A stretch of 19,882 bases of DNA from Bacteroidales bacterium UBA1410 (lineage in GTDB: Bacteria > Bacteroidota > Bacteroidia > Bacteroidales > Dysgonomonadaceae), in the NCBI GenBank assembly GCA_002305015.1, contig DBPW01000017.1, positions 1-19,882 of the forward strand. The letters run 5' to 3'. The notes under the pieces were generated by a model, which saw nothing but the letters and a program-made list of their open reading frames with translations, searched no databases and was not told the origin of the DNA. Below, piece by piece: positions 1 through 7,254 of this stretch (position 1 is its first letter; every line of letters begins with the position of its first letter). The translations under genes and the position numbers were made by a program.

Positions 1-42
1 TTTGCTGGTTATCGAAGAATAAACGAACTCTTTTCTAATTGA
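1..42 (+). CDS. possible 3' end of an upstream gene (partial)
   Basis: Reading from base 1 gives an open frame ending FAGYRRINELFSN and a TGA at 40-42, 39 bp before the ATG of the next gene. The same bases also close quickly in the other two forward frames, so 13 residues cannot prove that this is coding or identify a family. If real, it would be the preceding gene of the creatinase-like cluster. Confidence 0.22.
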   Translation, partial: FAGYRRINELFSN

Positions 43-81
43 TTATTGTATAACAAAATTATTAATGTAAAAAACTGTATT

Positions 82-1242
82 ATGAACACAACAACAATCC
101 AAACAAGTGAATTTGAAGAAAGAATCAGAAAGTTTCAGGCAAACATCAAAAAAGAAGGTCTAGACGCCTGTTTAGTACATGGCACAGAATCAGATATGGC
201 ATTCGTCAGGTATTTGAGTGAGTTTTGGCCCGTGTTTGAAACAGCTGCGGTATTTGTACCGGCACAGGGAGAAGCAATATTGTTAGTTGGCCCCGAAAGT
301 GATTTATACGCGTCACGGAGAAGTTTTTTAAAAAATATTGAAAAGATGATAGAATACCGTGAATCAGCTGAGCCGGACGCGCCCGGGATGTCTTTTATTA
401 CATACAAAGATTTGTTGGAGAAATACGATTTGCAACACATTCGTAAATTAGGCATCGTGGGATGGGCTATTACTCCCCTACCCGTATATACCTCCCTAAA
501 AGAGCAGCTTCCTAACGTAGAAATCGTAAAAGCAGATATGACCCTTTGGCCCCTTCGGTTCGTAAAAAGTGAAAATGAACTCGCATGCATGAGGAAGGCG
601 TACCAGATATCGGAACTTGCTGTGGAAGCTATATTGAACGAGATAAAACCGGGTATGACGGAACTCCAGGTCATTGGAATTGCCCAACGTGAGATATATA
701 AACACGGTGGAGAATATGAAGGGCATGCACTTTATTGCTTTTGCGGAGAGTCTACCAACAATGCTATCTCGAGACCGGGACATAACAGAATCGTAGAAAA
801 TGAAGTAATACAACTTAATATAGGCGCAAGAGTCAGCGGCTATTCATCCAGTGTTGGTTTGCCATTCTCCATCGGGCCGTTACCCGAGCGGAAAAGACGT
901 TTAATAGAATTTGGGTTAGAAGCTCACAAAAGAACCATAGGTATGATTGCTTCGGGAAAGCCCGCCGGACAAATTGTCAATGACTACGAAAATTGGGTAA
1001 AGGATCAAGGTTTTGGACAATATCTTCTTTACGGCCCTTGTCATTCTATCGGCATGATGGAAGTTGAGCGTCCTTGGATGGAATCGTCTTCCGAATATTT
1101 ATTGCAGGAAAACATGACTTTTCAAGTCGATACTTTTTTCTACGATAAAGATTTCGGTTTAAGGTGGGAAAACGGAGTCATTGTTAAAGATGGCGGTGCA
1201 GAAATGATGTCCTCTAAATTTATGGAATACATTGAACTTTAA
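82..1242 (+). CDS. creatinase-like M24 family protein lacking the metal-binding Asp residues
   Basis: 386 residues from the ATG at 82; an in-frame TTG at 46 would add 12 residues that do not look like part of the family. Residues ~10-150 form the N-terminal creatinase/prolidase domain and ~165-380 the pita-bread M24 domain. In metal-dependent M24 peptidases the ligands are two Asp (D-x-G then Y-x-x-D), His, Glu and Glu. Here the first Asp is N246 (LNIG), the second is S257, the usual Arg after it is L260, His is kept as H321 (CHSIG), the third position is D350 and the last Glu is E363 (RWEN). H234 lies in SRPGHNR, where creatinase has its catalytic His. Loss of the two Asp resembles creatinase (amidinohydrolase, metal-free), not Xaa-Pro aminopeptidase. 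No signal peptide is seen, so it is probably cytoplasmic. A creatininase-family gene starts 12 bp downstream. A C-N hydrolase acting on a creatine-like compound is inferred; the true substrate is unknown. Confidence 0.82.
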   Translation: MNTTTIQTSEFEERIRKFQANIKKEGLDACLVHGTESDMAFVRYLSEFWPVFETAAVFVPAQGEAILLVGPESDLYASRRSFLKNIEKMIEYRESAEPDAPGMSFITYKDLLEKYDLQHIRKLGIVGWAITPLPVYTSLKEQLPNVEIVKADMTLWPLRFVKSENELACMRKAYQISELAVEAILNEIKPGMTELQVIGIAQREIYKHGGEYEGHALYCFCGESTNNAISRPGHNRIVENEVIQLNIGARVSGYSSSVGLPFSIGPLPERKRRLIEFGLEAHKRTIGMIASGKPAGQIVNDYENWVKDQGFGQYLLYGPCHSIGMMEVERPWMESSSEYLLQENMTFQVDTFFYDKDFGLRWENGVIVKDGGAEMMSSKFMEYIEL

Positions 1243-1254
1243 AAAATAAAAAAT

Positions 1255-1998
1255 ATGCGTTACGAATATATGTTTCCGGATCAAATCCGAAAGTCTATCG
1301 ATGAGAATACTCCGGTAGTTATGGCATTAGGTGTTATAGAATATCATGCTGAACACCTTTGCACAGGCGTAGACACATTAGTTGTGCAAAGTGCGTTGGA
1401 AATGTTGGAAAAAGAAATGGAAGTGATTATTTTACCGCCTTTTTGGTTTGGTGCAGGGTCTTACGCCGTATCCGGGCCTGAACGCAAAGGAGGTATGCAC
1501 ATTGACTCTGGGGTGCTCAATACCTTTGCGCGGCAATTATTTTACAACCTGTTGAGAATTGGTTTCCGCAATATCAATCTGTTTTATCACCACCAAAGTG
1601 AAAACTTCGCAAGCGGTATGCCAAACGATTTAGCGTTCAGGCTGGCCGCTAAGCAGGAAATTTTCGCTTTCCTCGAACGGGAGAAAGGTGAGGGCTGGTG
1701 GGGAGAAGACAAGGTTTCTGCCAATTACTATGCAGAACACGATGCGGGAACAGACCCGTTCAGTTGGATTCGGGTAGAACCATTTATGAGTGCCGAGGCA
1801 CAGGAACAGTGGCCGATTGATCATGCCGGTGAACAAGAAACTTCACTTATGATGGCTTTTGCCCCCGAAGGAGTTGATATGAAGCGTTTCGACGATAAAT
1901 ATTGGTATGTACAACATGCACCCAAAGCCAGCATGGAATATGGAAACAAGGCAAAAGCTTTTATCCTGGCAGATTTAAAGAAGAGATTAAGCAAATAA
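1255..1998 (+). CDS. creatininase family amidohydrolase
   Basis: 247 residues, close to the usual ~250 of the family. Known members (creatinine amidohydrolase, the formamide hydrolase ArfB, MftE) open amide or lactam bonds using two metal ions. The metal motif E-x-H-x-x-H-L-(x)4-x-D is visible as E29, H31, H34 and D40 in IEYHAEHLCTGVD; the second motif is DHAGEQETS at 189-197, with E195 the expected ligand. The segment usually reading NGHGGN is here FYHHQSEN (110-117), keeping the His and the last Asn but not the glycines, so this is a divergent subfamily. There is no signal peptide, so it is cytoplasmic. It starts 12 bp after the creatinase-like gene and stops 1 bp before the next ATG, so co-transcription is very likely. 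Pairing with a creatinase-like protein suggests consecutive hydrolysis of a cyclic and then an open amide or guanidino compound, but this is inferred. Confidence 0.85.
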   Translation: MRYEYMFPDQIRKSIDENTPVVMALGVIEYHAEHLCTGVDTLVVQSALEMLEKEMEVIILPPFWFGAGSYAVSGPERKGGMHIDSGVLNTFARQLFYNLLRIGFRNINLFYHHQSENFASGMPNDLAFRLAAKQEIFAFLEREKGEGWWGEDKVSANYYAEHDAGTDPFSWIRVEPFMSAEAQEQWPIDHAGEQETSLMMAFAPEGVDMKRFDDKYWYVQHAPKASMEYGNKAKAFILADLKKRLSK

Positions 1999-1999
1999 A

Positions 2000-2944
2000 A
2001 TGACCGGAATTGAGTTAATAGAGCTATTGAACAGGTCTTTTCGACGTTGGCACCTTATTGGTGATATGGAAAACGGAGTGATAGCTGCATTGGATCTGGA
2101 AGGACGGGTGTTCACGATTATAAACGGACAAGTTGTAAACAGGGTTCTGCCGTCGGCCATTGAGAAACGTTCCAATAAAAATGCATATCAAAACCCTGGG
2201 GGCGACGCGCTTTGGCCCGCCCCCGAAGGAACATCGTTAGGTTATGAATATCCAACAGGAAACTGGCGGGTTCCGCCATCTGTTACTGGAGCGGTGTGGG
2301 AAGTTATTTTATCAGAAGAAGACAAAACGGTCATAAGGGCTGAGATTGATTTGATAAATAACCAACAAACAGGCCTTCCATGTGAATTTGAAAGACACGT
2401 AAAGATTGAAACAGATCAGCATGCTTTTAGACAAAATGTTACCGAACTTATTCGATACGTGGGAAAAAAGACGATCGACAACGGAGAATTTATGTTAGCG
2501 CCCTGGTCGTTGTGTCAGTTCGATTCAGGTGAAAGAGGCAAAGTCGTAATACCTGTTTCTGATGAAGAAAATGTTTGGGACTTGTACAACTCCAGTGAAC
2601 AACAGCGTTTTATTGAAGATGGTCGACTGATTGTCAACACAAAAACCGATCAAAGGTTTCAGTTGGGGTTAAGTGAAAAAGTAGATTGGATAGAATACCT
2701 TCCCGGTGAAAAGTTCAGGGTAAAGCGCAGTGTGTTGAACGTTGCATCGAAGCATCAATATATTGATATTGCGGATATTTCTCCCGATAAAACTCCTTCA
2801 ACCAAAGGTGTCAAATTGAGTGTTTATTGCGACCCCTCGGGATTTGTGGAGCTAGAAGGTTGCGGTAGATGTCCCGATATACTAACACCCGGTATAGAAA
2901 TGAGTGTCGATATTTTAACAGAATATATAGTTACAGATTATTAA
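2000..2944 (+). CDS. mutarotase-fold (DUF4380-like) protein
   Basis: 314 residues, starting at an ATG 1 bp after the creatininase-like stop, so translation is probably coupled. The N-terminal third contains NPGGDALWPAPEG (65-77) followed by a Tyr/Trp/Pro-rich stretch (GYEYPTGNWRVPP), the hallmark of a beta-sandwich, galactose-mutarotase-like group related to DUF4380; the remainder is beta-rich with few helices. No signal peptide or lipobox is present, so it is likely cytoplasmic, unlike most sugar-polymer enzymes in this window. No catalytic residues can be assigned with confidence. Its place between the amidohydrolases and a permease suggests binding or epimerising a pathway intermediate, possibly a sugar-linked one, which would fit a glycosylated or sugar-like substrate. 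The fold call is moderately sure; the role is unknown. Confidence 0.68.
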   Translation: MTGIELIELLNRSFRRWHLIGDMENGVIAALDLEGRVFTIINGQVVNRVLPSAIEKRSNKNAYQNPGGDALWPAPEGTSLGYEYPTGNWRVPPSVTGAVWEVILSEEDKTVIRAEIDLINNQQTGLPCEFERHVKIETDQHAFRQNVTELIRYVGKKTIDNGEFMLAPWSLCQFDSGERGKVVIPVSDEENVWDLYNSSEQQRFIEDGRLIVNTKTDQRFQLGLSEKVDWIEYLPGEKFRVKRSVLNVASKHQYIDIADISPDKTPSTKGVKLSVYCDPSGFVELEGCGRCPDILTPGIEMSVDILTEYIVTDY

Positions 2945-2955
2945 TCTAAAGAATT

Positions 2956-2975
2956 CCTCGAGGCTTGCCTCGGGG
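2956..2975. repeat. GC-rich hairpin between the mutarotase-like gene and the permease gene
   Basis: CCTCGAGGC at 2956-2964 pairs with GCCTCGGGG at 2967-2975, with one G-T wobble; the inner C-G pair probably opens to leave a four-base loop. The stem lies 12 bp after the TAA of the upstream gene and 66 bp before the permease ATG. No T-run follows, so it does not look like a rho-independent terminator. An mRNA-stabilising hairpin or a dispersed REP-like element is possible. Confidence 0.6.
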
Positions 2976-3041
2976 TCAATCCCGTTAAATTCCGTAGGTA
3001 CACTGATAAACATACAAAAGTTCAATTAATGACATATAAAA

Positions 3042-4250
3042 ATGGAAGTAGATAAAAAAAACATCATTGTACCGTTGCTCCTGGTGGGTTCGATGAATGC
3101 TATATTGGGTTTTGCACTGGGAGTTAATGCTTTCTTTATTCCTTTTGTGAAAGAGGCATTTCATGTTACTACTGCAATGTCATACTTGATTATGCTGGCT
3201 ACATTTTCTGCTTACCTGGTTTTTGGCGGCGTAGCAGGCAATATTTTAAAAAAAGCAGGTTATAAAGGCGGAATGGTCATCGCACTCATACTGATGGCGG
3301 CAGGTTTTCTGATCATTATACCTTCAGCTAAAACGGTAAACTTTTCCTTGTTTTTATTGGCCCTCTTCATCAACGGTTTAGGACAAGCATTGCTGACAGC
3401 TGCTTACAGCACCTATGTCTCCATTATAGGACCACCGGAAAGTGCAGCATCAAGAATTTCGTTTATGGGAATCTGCGCAAAAATATTTTATGCAATGGCT
3501 TCCTTTATATTGGCCGTATTTATTGATTTAGCCAACATAGAGATTACCGACATTATTGTCCCGTTTTATATCATTGCACTAGTATTATTTGTGATGGGCA
3601 TCATTTATTACTTTTCACCTCTCCCCGAAGTGAAAGCAATAGGGGAAATATCTGACGAAGCAGAAGAAACTCAATATACAGGATCTGCCCACATAAAAAA
3701 GAGCATTTGGCAATTTCCTCATTTACTTTTGGGTGTGGTAGCCATATTTTTCACTGTCGGAGTGGAATACCTGGCATTAGGCACCATAAACGACTATGCT
3801 TATATCTTAGGGTTGCCCTCTCCACACAATTATGTCTGGTATGTCTCTCTTGCAATGATTGCAGGGTATTTAGTGGGTATATTACTCATCCCCAAATACA
3901 TTAGCCAAACTCAGGCTTTGTTTTTATCTACAATAGTAGGAATATTTGTTAGTTTATTAATTCTATTGCTACCCGATAGCATATCCATCTTTATGATTCC
4001 CTTGTTAGGTTTAGCCAATGCTTTACTTTGGCCTGCCGTTTGGCCGTTAGCGATTGCTGACTTAGGAAAGTTCACCAAATCGGGTTCTGCGTTATTGGTA
4101 ACCGGGATTGTGGGGGCGGGCATTATCCCGTTGATCTTTGGGTATTTTGCACAACACTTTTCCTATCAAATGGCTTATGCCATAGGATTACCGGCTTACC
4201 TGTTTATTATGTATTATGCACTGTGGGGAAGTAAAATACGGACAAAATAA
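3042..4250 (+). CDS. MFS permease, probably for the substrate of the amidohydrolase cluster
   Basis: 402 residues with about 12 hydrophobic segments in two six-helix halves, separated by a charged cytoplasmic loop at ~193-222 rich in Glu and Asp. The first helix carries SMNAILGFALGVNAFFIPF, and the short loop after helix 2 (NILKKAGYKGG) sits at the place of the usual MFS A-motif. The length and two-fold layout are typical of major facilitator permeases that move small solutes across the inner membrane with proton or sodium coupling. It follows the three metabolic genes in the same direction after a 97 bp gap containing a hairpin, so it may be in the same transcript or have its own promoter. 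The substrate cannot be read from the sequence; context suggests the compound handled by the creatinase/creatininase-like proteins. The family call is secure. Confidence 0.85.
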   Translation: MEVDKKNIIVPLLLVGSMNAILGFALGVNAFFIPFVKEAFHVTTAMSYLIMLATFSAYLVFGGVAGNILKKAGYKGGMVIALILMAAGFLIIIPSAKTVNFSLFLLALFINGLGQALLTAAYSTYVSIIGPPESAASRISFMGICAKIFYAMASFILAVFIDLANIEITDIIVPFYIIALVLFVMGIIYYFSPLPEVKAIGEISDEAEETQYTGSAHIKKSIWQFPHLLLGVVAIFFTVGVEYLALGTINDYAYILGLPSPHNYVWYVSLAMIAGYLVGILLIPKYISQTQALFLSTIVGIFVSLLILLLPDSISIFMIPLLGLANALLWPAVWPLAIADLGKFTKSGSALLVTGIVGAGIIPLIFGYFAQHFSYQMAYAIGLPAYLFIMYYALWGSKIRTK

Positions 4251-4336
4251 GCCTGATTATATGGATTGGATTACTGAGTTCACTTTAAAAAGTCGGTGAC
4301 TTTAATTTATTGAGTCCCCTCTGATAACCCCATTTT

Positions 4337-4861
4337 TCAAAAATGCGAAAAATTGAGATATTTCAGACGAGAGTTGTTTAAAAAATTATTTATTAGAGAG
4401 TTTACATTATTTTTAAAACATATCCATTTTTTAATGGAAAAACAGCGTCTTTTTTGACTCGAAAGCGATCTTTTACTTGCTTGCATCTCGTATTTTAGTA
4501 TTCTTCTGAAGTTTATCCAAGTAGCCCGGGAGTAAGCCCATAGGCGGTTGGCAGCAAGCCCGCGGTAGCGTGTCTTGCCGTTTGTAAGGTTATATCCAAG
4601 TTGAAAAATTGTAGCTTCCACATTGTTTCGCTTCCATTTCTCCCTGATAGGGACGTCCCGCAACTTTTGTCTTAGCATGGATGTACGGACATCCTCTATC
4701 GTGAAGTAACGGTATTTGCCATCATCTGTTTTGATGCGCCATTTCTTTACAGGTTTTCCTGTCTGTGAGTCTATTTTTGTTGTTGCTGCCAAACATGCTG
4801 TAATAATTTGTGTCTGTTTTTTTTTTTGTTTATCCTTTAAAGTCATGTCCCACCCTGCCAA
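4337..4861 (-). pseudogene. C-terminal remnant of a DDE transposase
   Basis: The reverse strand encodes ~170 residues that look like only the last part of an IS transposase. Residues ~73-120 hold the C-terminal catalytic block: REKWKRNNVEATIFQLG, with E82 the likely DDE glutamate, then TRYRGLAANRLWAYSRATWINFRR, typical of IS1182-like or related elements. The N-terminal part with the two catalytic Asp residues is absent. The frame stays open upstream for about 25 more codons to around 4945 (KRIGSYGTGLAGWDM) without an obvious true start, so the annotated start is not meaningful. An 11-base T run at 4817-4827 (A run on the coding strand) lies in the reading frame and could mark a slippage site or decay. 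No inverted repeats were identified. Non-functional for transposition. Confidence 0.72.
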
Positions 4862-5004
4862 CCCTGTTCCATAACTCCCGATTCTTTTGAAAGCTCCCTT
4901 TAAAATAAATTGTATTCTCCAAAACCGGGGTCCGTCATTTTTTCCCCTTCAATTCTTTCCTTAATTTGATCGTTTGCGCGAAATTTATGAAAAATACCCA
5001 TCGA

Positions 5005-6534
5005 TCACAATTCCATGCCGATGCCCTTGGCTTTCTCTTCCCGGAGGATCTCCTTCATGAAACGCACAACCAACGGATTGCCGGCGGCAACATTGTCGTA
5101 CTCGCCCCGGTCGTGCACCATGTCGTAAAGCTGATCCTGCGGATCGTTTCCCAACTCGGTGTTGGTGAAGGGATTGTAAGGGGACCCATCGTTGGGTTCT
5201 ATGTATTTCCGGTGCCGGGTGAGCACGGTCAACGTACTTGCCGCACCGATAACGTAATCGCGTCCCTTTTCGTCATGCCCCAACCAGGAATCGATCCGGT
5301 CCCGGCTGTCCGCAACTTCCTTTTCGGAAATATCCGCGCCAACCAAACGTGCCAATGTCGCCAGCATATCGATCTGCGAAACAAGTGCGGCCGATTCCTT
5401 CGCTTGTGTCTTCCCCTGCCAATTCACGATGAACGGGACTCGCGTACCGGCCTCGTAAGCACTGTATTTCCCTCCGCGAAACGGTCCCCACGGCTTGTGA
5501 TTCTTCAGCTTTTCTACCGCCTGATCGGCATAACCGTCGTCAACAACCGGACCGTTGTCGCTCGTGACGATGATCAGCGTGTTTTCGCGAATCCCCGCCT
5601 TTTCCAAGGCTTTCACGATTTCGCCGACCGACCAGTCGAACTGCACGATGGCATCGCCGCGAAGTCCCATATCGGTCTGCCCCCAAAAACGCGGATGGGG
5701 ATAACGCGGAACATGAACATCGTTCGTCCCGAAATAAAGAAAAAACGGCCTGTCTTTGTTTTCTTCGATGAACCGCACGGCATGCACCGTGATGCTGTCG
5801 GCTATGTTTTCATCTTCCCACAAGGCCGATTTGCCGCCCTTCATGTAACCGATGCGCGAAATCCCGTTCACGATGCTCATGTCGTGCCCGTGACTAGGCC
5901 TTAATTTTGTCAGCAATTCGGGATTATCCCTGCCCGTCGGCTCGCCCGGAAAGTTTTCCGTATAACTGACCTGTATCGGATCACCCGGATCGAGACCGAC
6001 AACCCGCTGGTTCTCCACAAAAACGCACGGTACGCGGTCGGCTGTGGCTGCCATGATATAGGAATAGTCGAAACCGATCTCGCGAGGACCCGGGGTTATC
6101 AGACCGTTCCAGTCCTGCTTCCCCGTTTCCTCTCCCAATCCCAGATGCCATTTCCCTACCGCTCCCGTCCTGTAACCGGCTTCTTTCAGCATCTTTGGCA
6201 CCGTGTACCGATCCGGTCTGATGATCAGTGCCGCATCGCCGGCAGCTATACCCGTACCTTTCCTGCGCCAGGGGTATTCTCCCGTAAACAGACCGTAACG
6301 CGACGGCGTGCTGGTGGCCGCAGCCGAATGGGCATTTACGAAACGGATACCGTCTTGCGCCAAAGCGTCCACATGAGGCGTATGCACTCGCGTTGCTCCG
6401 TAACACGACAAATCGCCGAAACCCAAATCGTCTGCGTAAATGAGCACGATGTTGGGCTTTTGCTGCGCTTCAACATGCAGCATAGAAAGAGTGCTCAACC
6501 CTAAACCTGCAAATAAAAATTTGAATTTACACAT
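5005..6534 (-). CDS. secreted sulfatase, Ser-type S1 family
   Basis: 509 residues with a signal peptide (hydrophobic residues ~4-20, cleavage likely after VEA at 21-23), so periplasmic or exported. It belongs to the formylglycine-dependent sulfatases, which cleave sulfate esters from glycans. The motif S75-T-P-S-R carries the residue to be oxidised to formylglycine; it is Ser, not Cys, so an anSME-type radical-SAM maturase must act, and none is in this window. Metal ligands are D35-D36 (YADD), D326-N327 (TSDNG) and S75; active-site K128 and H130 (GKWHLG), H274 and K356 (GGKYSAYEAGTR) are all in place, so the enzyme should be active. Length is normal. Substrate (galactose-, GalNAc- or other sugar sulfate) cannot be decided. 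A 15-bp tandem duplication lies just upstream of the ATG. The gene is visibly GC-richer than both flanks and is next to IS debris, suggesting separate ancestry. Confidence 0.93.
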   Translation of the reverse strand: MCKFKFLFAGLGLSTLSMLHVEAQQKPNIVLIYADDLGFGDLSCYGATRVHTPHVDALAQDGIRFVNAHSAAATSTPSRYGLFTGEYPWRRKGTGIAAGDAALIIRPDRYTVPKMLKEAGYRTGAVGKWHLGLGEETGKQDWNGLITPGPREIGFDYSYIMAATADRVPCVFVENQRVVGLDPGDPIQVSYTENFPGEPTGRDNPELLTKLRPSHGHDMSIVNGISRIGYMKGGKSALWEDENIADSITVHAVRFIEENKDRPFFLYFGTNDVHVPRYPHPRFWGQTDMGLRGDAIVQFDWSVGEIVKALEKAGIRENTLIIVTSDNGPVVDDGYADQAVEKLKNHKPWGPFRGGKYSAYEAGTRVPFIVNWQGKTQAKESAALVSQIDMLATLARLVGADISEKEVADSRDRIDSWLGHDEKGRDYVIGAASTLTVLTRHRKYIEPNDGSPYNPFTNTELGNDPQDQLYDMVHDRGEYDNVAAGNPLVVRFMKEILREEKAKGIGMEL

Positions 6535-6546
6535 AAAACTTACATG

Positions 6547-6576
6547 AATATGAATTATATTAATATGAATTATATT
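6547..6576. repeat. perfect 15-bp tandem duplication upstream of the sulfatase
   Basis: AATATGAATTATATT occurs twice head to tail at 6547-6561 and 6562-6576. It begins 12 bp upstream of the sulfatase start codon (minus strand), in the leader or promoter region. Such a duplication can arise by slippage; it could also change spacing of promoter elements or create paired protein-binding sites. Confidence 0.85.
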
Positions 6577-6796
6577 TCCTATGTTCCTCTCTTCGCGGAT
6601 TTGTCACGTCAGACGGCAGCAAAGGTAACCATCATCCCTGTTGCTGATTGAAATCGGTTCCTTATGCTTCGCATTGCGTTCACCCGCCTGTTGCATGTTG
6701 CAAACGTGTATCGTTCCGTTTTTTTGTTTACATTTACTCTGAATTTGTTTCGGGACAATACACTTTCTCCGTACCAAGACTGCACCTTCCTCGCTC

Positions 6797-6859
6797 CATG
6801 CTTGCATCAGCCTTGCACCAAGTCCGCACGACAATCGTGCGGTTTATGCAGTAAGCATG
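6797..6859. repeat. nested palindrome (two-level hairpin)
   Basis: The inner stem is perfect: CCGCACGA (6824-6831), loop CAA, TCGTGCGG (6835-6842). An outer stem joins CATGCTTGCAT (6797-6807) to ATGCAGTAAGCATG (6846-6859), complementary over 11 bp with a 3-nt bulge. On the + strand only TTT follows the inner stem, so it is at most a weak terminator. Confidence 0.6.
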
Positions 6860-6912
6860 CGGGTTTCACGCATCATCAACCTGCGGAATCCGGAGTTGCT
6901 CTTCCTGCCTTG

Positions 6913-6950
6913 GAGCGAACAAAGAGCGAAGGAAGAGCGAACAAGGAGCG
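6913..6950. repeat. purine-rich direct repeat GAGCGAACAA
   Basis: GAGCGAACAA is found at 6913-6922 and 6935-6944, each followed by AGAGCG or GGAGCG, within a run of nearly pure GA sequence. No function is evident; it may be slippage-derived. Confidence 0.5.
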
Positions 6951-7152
6951 GAGAAATGCCTCCGAACCTGTCCCGGGCGATCCCGAATCCGGATGTCGAC
7001 AATTATCCGAAAATCCAGGTTCGTGCCATAAAACAAAAGGTTTACGTAATAAAAATACACATTCCCCTGCAGTTACGAAACTGTTTTCGATTTATTTTGC
7101 TGCCATTCAGCATTTATTATTCAAGCTGCAAGTTCCGAATATATCTTCTTTT

Positions 7153-7254
7153 TTATTTGAATACGTGTTTCATCGGACGTCCGATCCACACCTGAGGAGT
7201 TTTCAGATCGAAAATGTAGGCAATGGTTGCGGCTATATCGAATTGCATCATGCT
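7153..7254 (-). pseudogene. C-terminal remnant of an alkaline phosphatase / sulfatase-superfamily gene
   Basis: Read on the minus strand from 7254 to the TAA at 7153-7155, the sequence encodes MMQFDIAATIAYIFDLKTPQ followed by VWIGRPMKHVFK. This is the conserved end of Bacteroidota alkaline-phosphatase-family proteins (type I phosphodiesterase/sulfatase superfamily), where the Q-x-D-I-A-A-T-I motif precedes a closing V-W-I-G-R-P. The similarity stops at the left inverted repeat of the IS (7255), and the upstream ~450 codons are not found on the far side of the IS. The fragment has no start and cannot be functional. Its strand matches that of the sulfatase, suggesting both once belonged to one locus. 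The family call is based on recalled motifs. Confidence 0.68.

Larger units (their letters stand above)
6535..7152. other. gene-poor stretch between the sulfatase and the phosphatase remnant
   Basis: No open frame here has recognisable family motifs or a convincing start. It holds the 15-bp tandem duplication at its left end, a nested palindrome at 6797-6859 and a purine-rich direct repeat at 6913-6950. Short frames on both strands have low-complexity or Cys/His-rich translations typical of non-coding DNA. It probably contains the sulfatase promoter on the minus strand and the decayed end of an older locus. Confidence 0.55.

Noticed and set aside
46..81. TTG at 46 as the start of the creatinase-like protein
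   Set aside because: The ATG at 82 gives a standard family N-terminus; the 12 extra residues are AT-rich filler, and no ribosome-binding site favours the TTG.
4284..4306. AAAGTC-GGT-GACTTT hairpin after the permease as a terminator
   Set aside because: Stem of only six mostly A-T pairs with a tight loop and no T-run; too weak to call, and it may belong to the end of the decayed IS.
4966..5904. 312-codon open frame on the + strand opposite the sulfatase
   Set aside because: The minus strand carries all sulfatase motifs; the + translation is rich in Arg, His, Val and Pro with no family motif, as expected from the antisense of a GC-rich gene.
6890..6960. CRISPR-like repeats
   Set aside because: Only two copies of a 10-bp purine-rich unit with a 12-bp interval; no regular repeat-spacer structure and no cas genes.
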